Part shown: positions 30,317 through 37,217 of the stretch, in pieces
Layout: every line of letters starts with the position of its first letter
Position numbering within the stretch: position 1 is the stretch's first letter
From: JAIRTY01 sp050257395
GTDB lineage: Bacteria > Actinomycetota > Actinomycetes > Streptosporangiales > Streptosporangiaceae
Reading direction: 5' to 3'
Assembly (NCBI GenBank): GCA_050257395.1
Contig: JBLMWU010000311.1
Coordinates: forward strand, 1 to 39,336
DNA length: 39,336 nt
Position numbers and translations under genes: made by a program
The notes under the pieces: model-generated
Told to the model about the DNA's origin: nothing
What the model saw: the letters and a program-made list of their open reading frames with translations, nothing else
The model's database searches: none

Positions 30317-31101
30317 CGGCGACGGCCACGGCGCACCGGCCGCGCAGAGCCCGGCCGCCGGGGCGGGCGTTCCGGAAGCTGCTGCGGGCCGAGGCCAGGC
30401 TGGCCCTGCGGGCACCGGTCGGGCTGGTCTTCGGCGTCGCCCTGCCGGTCCTGCTCCTGATCATCTTCGGCGCCATCCCGGTGTTCCGGCACCCGGTCCA
30501 GGCCGGCAGCACGGTGACGTTCTTCCAGGCGTACATCCCCGTGCTGGTCTGCCTGTCGCTGGCCCTGCTGGCCCTGATCAGCCTGCCGATCCCGCTGGTG
30601 ACCTACCGGCAGCTCGGCGTGCTGCGGCGGTTCGCCGCCACCCCGGCGCCGCCGTCCTGGCTGCTGGCCGCCCAGCTGCTCATCAACGTGGTGCTCGCCC
30701 TGGTGACGGCGATCGTCCTGGTGGCGGGCAGCATCCTGTTCTACGGCGGCCGCTTCCCCGCCCAGCCGGGCGGTTTCGCCCTGGCGCTGGTGCTGGCCAT
30801 GGCGGCGATGTTCGCGATCGGGCTGCTCATCACGGCGCGCGCCCGCACACCCGCGGTCGCCAGCGTCTTCGGCAACCTGGCCCTCTACCCGATGCTGTTC
30901 TTCGCCGGGCTGTGGGTGCCCAGGCAGAACATGGCGCCCGTGCTGCAGCAGATCGGCGACTACACGCCGCTCGGGGCCGCCGTGCAGGCGATGGGCGACG
31001 CGATGCAGGGCGCGTTCCCGGGTGCCCGCGCGCTGCTGGTGCTGGCGGCGTGGGCGGCGGCCGCGGGCGTGCTGGCGGTCAGGTATTTCCGCTGGGAGTG
31101 A
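30313..31101 (+). CDS. ABC-2 type permease
   Basis: 262 residues with six hydrophobic helices (about 37-55, 72-98, 119-144, 152-174, 185-200, 238-256), an LRRFAATPAPPSWLL cytoplasmic loop and a GLWVPRQNMAPVLQQIGDYTPLG block typical of the ABC-2 family. It forms an exporter with the ATPase encoded just upstream. The substrate is unknown. Its last 23 bases are antisense to the end of the next gene. Confidence 0.9.
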   Translation: MTATATAHRPRRARPPGRAFRKLLRAEARLALRAPVGLVFGVALPVLLLIIFGAIPVFRHPVQAGSTVTFFQAYIPVLVCLSLALLALISLPIPLVTYRQLGVLRRFAATPAPPSWLLAAQLLINVVLALVTAIVLVAGSILFYGGRFPAQPGGFALALVLAMAAMFAIGLLITARARTPAVASVFGNLALYPMLFFAGLWVPRQNMAPVLQQIGDYTPLGAAVQAMGDAMQGAFPGARALLVLAAWAAAAGVLAVRYFRWE

Positions 31102-31552
31102 GGTCCGCCAGCAGTGACCAGGTCACCAGCCCGAACGCCAGGTGCGGCAGCGCGTCACTCAGCCAGGCGGCGGCGTCCCAGGAGCGGGGGTCGCTGACCC
31201 CGAGGCCGGCCATGCCCAGGTCGGTGGCGGCCATCACGGCCCCGCCCAGCAGCACCGGGCCCAGGACCGGGCCGAGCCCGCGCACCAGGCCCGGGGCCTG
31301 CCCGGCGGCCGCCCCGGCCAGGGTGCCGGTCGCGATGCCGGCCAGCGCGCCGAGGCCCTGCACCCGGTGCTCGCGTTCCGCCCCGGTGCCGGGCACCCCG
31401 CGGCCCGTGCGTTTCGTGAGTTCCTCGACCACCTGTTCCGGGGCGCTGCTGGCGGGACGGCCGCGGGCCGCCATGTCCAGATAGGTGACGGCGTTCAGCG
31501 CCGCGGTCCCGGTCAGCCCGGCCAGCGCTCCCCGGGCGAGTTTGTCCAGCAT
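31079..31552 (-). CDS. Hypothetical integral membrane protein
   Basis: 157 residues with about four hydrophobic segments: ARGALAGLTGTAALNAVTYL at the start, GALAGIATGTLAGAAAG, GPVLGPVLLGGAVMAATDLG and LPHLAFGLVTWSLLADL. A hydrophilic stretch (about 27-58) lies after the first. I do not recognise the family. The ATG at 31552 is chosen over 31618 because the upstream codons (MCDPCHLRPACFDPRC) are non-conserved-looking and lack a ribosome site. It overlaps the permease end on the other strand by 23 bases. Confidence 0.65.
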   Translation of the reverse strand: MLDKLARGALAGLTGTAALNAVTYLDMAARGRPASSAPEQVVEELTKRTGRGVPGTGAEREHRVQGLGALAGIATGTLAGAAAGQAPGLVRGLGPVLGPVLLGGAVMAATDLGMAGLGVSDPRSWDAAAWLSDALPHLAFGLVTWSLLADLTPSGNT

Positions 31553-31802
31553 GCCAGTGCGCTGCCCCGGGCAGCGGGGATCGAAACAGGCCGGCCGGAG
31601 GTGACAGGGGTCACACACTGGCCGGGCGCAACTGGCACGGGGTCACGTAGTCATAACAATTCGTGCTGAAAGTGCGGCTGCCTGGCCTGCGGACCGGGGC
31701 CGCTGCGGGGGCGGACGCGCAGGTGGCCAGCGTGACTGGACGGCCGGATTACGCCGAACGTGGCGTGCAGTCCTTGTGTGCCCCTCTACGCTGGGGGAAG
31801 AC
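31553..31802. other. Divergent intergenic region before the mannosyltransferase leader
   Basis: No gene seen. It holds GTGAC-AGGG-GTCAC (about 31600-31613), an AT-richer patch near 31645-31665, and TACGCT (31787-31792) as a possible -10 for the leader ORF. Confidence 0.4.
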
Positions 31803-31922
31803 ATGCAGGCGGGCCAGCCGGAATCCGACGGCTCCGGCTGCCTCTCTTCTCGACCGGGTGGCGCAGCGTTCCTGCGCCGGCAGCGGCCGCAGGGGCCGCT
31901 TATGGAGGTACGGCCCAGGTGA
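31803..31922 (+). CDS. 39-codon leader ORF coupled to the mannosyltransferase gene
   Basis: ATG at 31803 is preceded by GGGGGAAG (31793-31800), and the ORF ends in TGA at 31920-31922, overlapping the GTG start of the next gene (GTGA). The peptide begins MQAGQPESDGSGCLSSRPGG and has no hydrophobic part. It could be a translated leader that couples translation, or a chance ORF; a TACGCT -10 10 bases before the ATG would make the mRNA nearly leaderless. Confidence 0.4.
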   Translation: MQAGQPESDGSGCLSSRPGGAAFLRRQRPQGPLMEVRPR

Positions 31923-33382
31923 CTCAGGTCTCGACCGGCCCGGCCGGCCCTGGGCAGGCCGGGCCGGTAGGCCGGCTGAGGCCGCGCAGCCCGCTGGACG
32001 GCGAGGGCCCCAACGGCCCGATCGAGCGGGTCATGAGCACGGTGATCCGCAAGCTCTCCTGGAGCCGGCTCTCGGACCCCAAGGTCGCCATGACCGTGTC
32101 CGGCGTGGGCCTGCTGCTGGGCGTGCTGGTCGGCGCGACCGCCCCGAACGCCGAGACGCTGTCGGTCCGGCTGCCGCTGTCCTACCTGCTGCCGTCGCTG
32201 GGCCATTCCGAGGCCAACGTCATCATCGCCTCGGTGGTGCTCTACCTCGGGGACGTGCTGGCCTGCCTGGGGCTGGCCGGCATGCTGTGGGCGCACAGCC
32301 AGGGCTGGCGGCCCAACCCGCGGCACCTGCTGCTGGCCAGCTCGGCCATTGTCGCGGTGATGGTGAGCCTCACCCCGGTCGGCTCGTCGGACACCGCGAG
32401 CTACGCCGCGTACGGCCGGATCTCGCTGACCGGCGGCAACCCCTACCTCACCAACCCGCAGGCCTGGCTGGGCACCCACTCGCCCTACTTCCAGGCGGTC
32501 GGCTCGCTGTGGAAGGCGCAGCCGTCGGTGTACGGGCCGTTCGCCACCTGGATCCAGACCTTCGCGGCCTGGGTCGGCGGGCCGCACGTGGCCACCACCA
32601 TCTGGGTGCTGATGATGCTCAACGGCGCCGTGTTCATCGGCGTCGGCGTGCTGCTGCTCAAGACCTCGGACGACCCGGTGCGGGCCACGCTGTTCTGGAC
32701 CGCCAACCCGGTCCTGCTGCAGCAGCTGGTCAGCGGCGGTCACCTGGACACCTTCGTGGCGGCGGCGGCGATCTGCTCCATCCAGGTGGCCCGGCGGGTG
32801 TCCGGCCGGTGGGGCGACGTGCTGATCGGCGTCCTGCTGGGCCTGGCCATCGGCGTGAAGGCCAACGCGGTGCTGGTCGCGCTCGGGCTGGCGTGGCCGC
32901 TGCTGCGCCGGCACGAGTGGCTGCGCACCACCCGGATCGCGGTGGTGACCCTGGTCACGGTCGCGCTGCAGTACAGCCCGTACGGGCTGGCCGCACTCAA
33001 GCCGCTGTTCGGCGGGCTGCAGCTGGCCACCCTGCCCTCGCCGTGGCGGCTGTTCCAGCTGGCGGCCGAAGGGCTGGGGGTCAGCCAGCCCACCGTGGGC
33101 ACCATCATGGGCCTGACCTGGCCCATCGCGATGATCGTCGTCGCCTGGCTGGTGTACTGGCGGATCTCGTCGGACCAGCCGCGGGAGGTGGTCGCGCCGT
33201 TCGCGCTGACCTACGCCTGGATCCTGGTCGCCCCGTGGGTGTTCGCCTGGTACACCGGGATCGCCTGGGTCGCGCTGACCCAGGTGCCGCGCAACCGGAT
33301 GACCCGGTGGCTGACGCTGGTCACCGTGTTCCTGGCGCTGTGCCATTCCAGCGGCGGGCAGGCGGTGCCCTCACGCTTATGA
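31919..33382 (+). CDS. mptB: MptB-like polyprenol-phosphomannose-dependent alpha-1,6-mannosyltransferase
   Basis: 487 residues, GT-C fold with about 12 membrane helices. The family motif lies in VSLTPVGSSDTASYAAYGRISLTGGNPY (about 142-169), where the acidic SSDTASY plays the catalytic role, followed by SVYGPFATWIQTFAAW and the GGHLDTFVAAAA block. MptB and relatives transfer mannose from polyprenyl-phosphate to a glycan outside the membrane, in mycobacteria the lipomannan core. The acceptor here is unknown. The GTG at 31919 has GGAGG (31904-31908) 10 bases ahead and the coupled leader ORF. The next GT-C-like gene follows after 16 bases. Confidence 0.86.
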   Translation: MTQVSTGPAGPGQAGPVGRLRPRSPLDGEGPNGPIERVMSTVIRKLSWSRLSDPKVAMTVSGVGLLLGVLVGATAPNAETLSVRLPLSYLLPSLGHSEANVIIASVVLYLGDVLACLGLAGMLWAHSQGWRPNPRHLLLASSAIVAVMVSLTPVGSSDTASYAAYGRISLTGGNPYLTNPQAWLGTHSPYFQAVGSLWKAQPSVYGPFATWIQTFAAWVGGPHVATTIWVLMMLNGAVFIGVGVLLLKTSDDPVRATLFWTANPVLLQQLVSGGHLDTFVAAAAICSIQVARRVSGRWGDVLIGVLLGLAIGVKANAVLVALGLAWPLLRRHEWLRTTRIAVVTLVTVALQYSPYGLAALKPLFGGLQLATLPSPWRLFQLAAEGLGVSQPTVGTIMGLTWPIAMIVVAWLVYWRISSDQPREVVAPFALTYAWILVAPWVFAWYTGIAWVALTQVPRNRMTRWLTLVTVFLALCHSSGGQAVPSRL

Positions 33383-33398
33383 ACGGCAGAACCCGCTG

Positions 33399-34889
33399 GT
33401 GCTGAGCAGGACCGCAGGAGCAGACCGCCAGGCACGGCCAGCGCAGGACCAGGGCAGCCCAGCTGCCTCCCGGCGGGCCGGCTGGCGGGCCGTGGCGCGG
33501 CGGCACTGGCCGGCCGGGCTGCTGCTGGCCGCGGGGCTGGCGCTGCGGGTGGCCGCCCAGGTCAGCTACCGGCCCGCGCTCTTCTACATCGACACGCCCC
33601 GCTACCTGTACGACTCCCAGGGCATGGACCCGGTCGGCTACAAGGGGCCGCTGCTGGCGATCCTGGCGGTGGCCAACTTCGACGCGGTCGCGGCCGTGCA
33701 GCATCTGCTCGGGCTGGCGATGGCGGTGCTGCTCTACCTGCTCCTGCTGCGGCGCGGCGTGGCGCGGTGGCTGGCGGCGCTGGCCATCGCGCCGCTGCTG
33801 CTGGACGCCTACCAGGTGCAGAACGAGCAGACGATCATGCCGGGCACCTGGTTCGAGGCGCTGATCGTGGGTGGCCTGGCGATCCTGCTCTGGCGGCCGG
33901 GCGCGACCTGGCGGCGGGCCGCCGCGGCGGGTCTGCTGCTGGGCACCTCCGCCACGTTCGCGCAGGTCGGCGAAGCGCTGCTGCTGCCGGGGGTGATCTA
34001 CCTGCTGGCGGCGGGCGGCGGCTGGCGCAGGGCGGCCGCCCGGGCGGGCGCGCTGGCCGCGGCGTTCGTGCTGCCGATCCTGGCCTACAGCGCCGGCTCC
34101 TACCTGCTCACCGGCAGCTTCTTCCTGTCGCACAGCGGCGTCACGTCCTTCTACGGGCGGCTGGCGGCCGCCGCCGACTGCGGCACCCTGACGCTGCCCC
34201 GGACCGAGCAGGGGATGTGCCCCACCCCGGCCCAGCAGGCCAGGGGCCCGGACTGGCTCGAGTACGGGCCCGGCTCCCCGATCCGGCCCTACTACGCGAA
34301 CCTGCCGCGGCCGGAGACCGACAGCCTGATCTCCGACTTCAACCACCGGGTACTGACCCAGCAGCCGGCGCGCGTCCTCGGTGCCTGGACCCGCGACGTG
34401 GTGAAGCTGTTCGCGCTGACCCGCACCACCAGCCCGGGTGACACGCCCATCTCCCGCTGGCAATTCCAGCTCGCCTACCCCTACTACCAGCACTCCCGGC
34501 CCGCGGACGTGGCGGCGTCGGTGCACCGGTTCGGCGGCGGCCTGCCGGCCGTGTGGCATCCGGGCGCGGTGTTCCTGCGCTCCTACCAGCTCGGCGGCGG
34601 GTACGCCCCGGGGCCGCTGCTGGCGCTGTGCACGCTGGCGGGGGCGGCGGGCGCGGCCGTGCTGCTGCTGCGGCGGCGGGCCGGGCCCGCCGCGCACCAG
34701 CTGGCCCTGGGCAGCCTGCTGTGCTTCACCTCGGCGCTGTTCCTGCTGCTGGTCTCGGACCTGTTCGAGTTCTCCTGGCGCTACCAGCTGCCCGCCCTGG
34801 TGACCCTCGTCCCGGCCGGGGCGCTCGGGATCAGCGCGGTCGCCGCCGCGGTGCGCAGCGGGCGGCGCCCAGCGGAAAGCGCAGACTGA
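33399..34889 (+). CDS. Polytopic membrane protein, GT-C/PMT-like glycosyltransferase
   Basis: 496 residues with about 10 hydrophobic helices. After the first helix comes ALFYIDTPRYLYDSQGMDPVGYKG (about 61-84), with an acidic Asp in the loop as in GT39/GT83-type enzymes. A large extracytoplasmic part (about 245-385) contains two cysteines (AADCGTL and GMCPTP). The GTG start has no good ribosome site, so coupling to the mptB-like gene 16 bases upstream is likely. A role in surface glycan or lipid glycosylation with MptB is inferred from the operon; the substrate is unknown. Confidence 0.72.
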   Translation: MLSRTAGADRQARPAQDQGSPAASRRAGWRAVARRHWPAGLLLAAGLALRVAAQVSYRPALFYIDTPRYLYDSQGMDPVGYKGPLLAILAVANFDAVAAVQHLLGLAMAVLLYLLLLRRGVARWLAALAIAPLLLDAYQVQNEQTIMPGTWFEALIVGGLAILLWRPGATWRRAAAAGLLLGTSATFAQVGEALLLPGVIYLLAAGGGWRRAAARAGALAAAFVLPILAYSAGSYLLTGSFFLSHSGVTSFYGRLAAAADCGTLTLPRTEQGMCPTPAQQARGPDWLEYGPGSPIRPYYANLPRPETDSLISDFNHRVLTQQPARVLGAWTRDVVKLFALTRTTSPGDTPISRWQFQLAYPYYQHSRPADVAASVHRFGGGLPAVWHPGAVFLRSYQLGGGYAPGPLLALCTLAGAAGAAVLLLRRRAGPAAHQLALGSLLCFTSALFLLLVSDLFEFSWRYQLPALVTLVPAGALGISAVAAAVRSGRRPAESAD

Positions 34890-35034
34890 GCGGGCGCCCC
34901 GCGGACCCCAGGCCAGCCTGGCGAGCTGCTCCGGCGGCCGGCTTCCGGCCCCAGCGCGGTCTGACCGCGGAAAAAGCGCTGGACTTCATGCGGGCTTCAC
35001 CTTCTAGGGTCGGGGAGCAGGGAGAGGGGGCGGC

Positions 35035-36456
35035 GTGACGGGCGAGGAACGGCTGCCGGGGCTGTGGGATCCGCGGACCCGGGCGCTGACCACGGGGCTG
35101 GTGCTGACCGTCACCTTCGTGGCGTCGGAGGCGCTGGCCGTGGTGACGGTGATGCCGGTCGTCGCCCGCGACCTCGGCGGGCTGCGCCTGTACGGGTGGG
35201 TGTTCAGCGCCTTCCTGCTGAGCAGCATCGTCGGCATCGTGGCGGCCGGGCGGGCGGCTGACCGGCGCGGCCCGGCCGCGCCGTTCGTGGCCGGCGTGGT
35301 GCTGTTCGGCTCCGGGCTGGCGATCGCCGGGCTGGCGCCCTCGATGGCGGTGCTGGTGGCGGGCAGGCTGCTGCAGGGGATCGGCGCGGGCGCGGTCCCG
35401 TCCGTGGCCTATGTCGCGATCGGCCGCGCGTTCCCCGGCGGGCTGCGGGCCCGGATGATGGCGATCATGTCCACCGCGTGGGTCGCCCCCGGCCTGGCCG
35501 GGCCCGCGATCAGCGCCGAGGTCGCGCACGTGTTCGGGTGGCGGTGGGTGTTCCTGGGCCTGCTGCCGGTGGTCGCGGTGGCCGCGCCGATCGCGGTGCC
35601 GGCGCTGGTCCGGCTGGGCCCGCCAGGGGCCGGGCAGGCCCAGCAGCAGGCGCACCGGCTGACCGACGCGCTGGCCCTGGCGGCCGCGGCCACCATGCTG
35701 CTGGCGGGGCTGACCCTGGCCGGCGGGTCCAGCGCGCTGGCGGCCGGCGGCGGGCTGATCGCGGCCGGCCTGGTCATCGCGGTGCCCATGCTGCGCCGGC
35801 TGCTGCCGGCCGGGACCCTGACCGCGCGGCCGGGCCTGCCCGCCACGATCCTCACCCGCGGGCTGCTGACCTTCGCGTTCTTCGGTGCGGACGCCTACGT
35901 GACGCTCGCCCTCACGGCGGTCCGGCATCGGGTCCCGGTGGTCGCGGGCCTGGCCGTCACCGGCGCCACCCTGACCTGGACCGCGGGTGCCTGGGTGCAG
36001 GCCCGGCTGAGTGACAGCTGGGAGGGGCGCCGCCTGGTGCGCACCGGGCTGGTCATCATCCTGGCCGGCGTCGCCGGGATGGCGCTGGTGCTGCACCCGG
36101 CGGTGCCGTGGGCGGTGGGGCTGGCCGCCTGGTCGGTCGCGGGCCTGGGCATGGGGCTGGCGTACGCGCCGATCTCGCTGATGATGCTGCGGCAGGCGCC
36201 GCCCGGCGGAGAAGGCCGGGCCTCGGCGTCGCTGAACCTGGCGGACGTGCTCGGCAGCGCGGTCGGGATCGGCGTGGGCGGGGCCGCTGTCGCGGCCACC
36301 GCGGGCCGGGACGTCCAGCTCGGCATCGCCGTCGCGTTCGCGGCCGCGGCGGCCGTGGGCATCGCCGCGCTGGCCGTCACCCGCCGGCTCCCGGCCGGCA
36401 CCAGCTCGGCCCCGCCGCCGCTGCCCGAGCCCGTGCCCGCCCAGGTACCGGACTAG
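35035..36456 (+). CDS. MFS transporter (drug:H+ antiporter type)
   Basis: 473 residues, 12 to 14 predicted helices. The motif after helix 2 is GRAADRRGP (about 76-84), a variant of motif A, and helix 4-5 has GRLLQGIGAGAVPSVAYVAIGRAFP, the antiporter motif C-like region. It should export small molecules with proton influx; substrate unknown. The GTG at 35035 has a G-rich site (35021-35030), and TAGGGT at 35005-35010 may be the -10. Confidence 0.88.
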   Translation: MTGEERLPGLWDPRTRALTTGLVLTVTFVASEALAVVTVMPVVARDLGGLRLYGWVFSAFLLSSIVGIVAAGRAADRRGPAAPFVAGVVLFGSGLAIAGLAPSMAVLVAGRLLQGIGAGAVPSVAYVAIGRAFPGGLRARMMAIMSTAWVAPGLAGPAISAEVAHVFGWRWVFLGLLPVVAVAAPIAVPALVRLGPPGAGQAQQQAHRLTDALALAAAATMLLAGLTLAGGSSALAAGGGLIAAGLVIAVPMLRRLLPAGTLTARPGLPATILTRGLLTFAFFGADAYVTLALTAVRHRVPVVAGLAVTGATLTWTAGAWVQARLSDSWEGRRLVRTGLVIILAGVAGMALVLHPAVPWAVGLAAWSVAGLGMGLAYAPISLMMLRQAPPGGEGRASASLNLADVLGSAVGIGVGGAAVAATAGRDVQLGIAVAFAAAAAVGIAALAVTRRLPAGTSSAPPPLPEPVPAQVPD

Positions 36457-36483
36457 GGCTTCAGCCGCCGGGCACGGCCCGGC

Positions 36484-36525
36484 AAGCAGGGCACGGTAAG
36501 CAGGGCACGGTAAGCAGGGCACGGC
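36484..36525. repeat. Three 14-bp tandem repeats between convergent genes
   Basis: AAGCAGGGCACGGT is repeated at 36484-36497, 36498-36511 and 36512-36525, the last with a final C. The array fills most of the 70-base gap between the MFS gene and the FNO-like gene and ends 2 bases before the latter's stop codon. Confidence 0.8.
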
Positions 36526-36526
36526 C

Positions 36527-37186
36527 TCAGTAGCGCGGGGTGGGCGGGATCGGCGCGCCCGCGCGGACGGCCTCGGCGACCGCCCGGGCGTCCGCCAGCC
36601 GGTACTCCTCCCCGTAGACGGCGCCGGGCCGGCGAGGCGCCTCCATGACCGCGCACCCGGCCGTGCCGCCCAGGTCCACCGGGGCGTAGCCGATGCTCTC
36701 GATGAAAGCGGCGACGGTGCGCTTGGCCTCGACGTCGTCGCCGCACAGCCACTGGACGACGCGGGCGTCGCCGGCGCGGCCGGCCGCCTCGGCCTGGAAG
36801 GCGGCCGTCAGCGTGTTGAACGACTTGGTGTAGCGCGCGCCGGGCATGCGGGCGGCGTTGAAGGCCGCCGCCGTCTGCCCGGCCGCGGGCATCGGCCCGG
36901 AGCCGAACTGGTTCGTGGTGTCCACCACGACCGTGCCGCCCAGCGGCCCCGCCTCGCCGAGCGCGGCCGGGATCACGCCCCAGGGCACCGCGAAGACGAC
37001 GATGTCCGCCCAGCTCACCGCCTCTGGCGGGCTGACCGCCGACGCCCGCCCGCCCAGCTGCCGGGCGAAGTCCTGCAGGCGGGCGGGGTCGCGGGAGAAG
37101 CTCACCGCCACCTCGTGCCCGCCGCGTACCGCCTGGGTGGCGACGTTGCCGCCGATCCGCCCGGCCCCGATGATCCCGATCTTCAT
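36527..37186 (-). CDS. F420-dependent NADP oxidoreductase-like (FNO family) dinucleotide-binding protein
   Basis: 219 residues, cytoplasmic. The Rossmann motif is KIGIIGAGRIGGNVATQAV, and the VSFSRDP strand end fits NADP phosphate binding. The middle has IVVFAVPWGVIP and VVVDTTNQFG, and KSFNTL in the active region, as in FNO and related NAD(P)-binding proteins. Many relatives do not use F420, so this is a family call. GGGGAC precedes the ATG at 37186. It lies 31 bases downstream of the multidomain redox gene on the same strand and is likely its operon partner. Confidence 0.82.
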   Translation of the reverse strand: MKIGIIGAGRIGGNVATQAVRGGHEVAVSFSRDPARLQDFARQLGGRASAVSPPEAVSWADIVVFAVPWGVIPAALGEAGPLGGTVVVDTTNQFGSGPMPAAGQTAAAFNAARMPGARYTKSFNTLTAAFQAEAAGRAGDARVVQWLCGDDVEAKRTVAAFIESIGYAPVDLGGTAGCAVMEAPRRPGAVYGEEYRLADARAVAEAVRAGAPIPPTPRY

Positions 37187-37217
37187 GGCGTCCCCGCCAC
37201 CTCCCGCTCCGGTGCTG

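Noticed and set aside
27752..30415. One 887-residue minus-strand ORF covering the GH3 gene and the ABC operon
   Set aside because: Only its last 372 residues match a family. The rest is Gly/Arg/Pro-rich antisense of the ABC genes and lacks any domain; it is an open-frame artefact of high GC.
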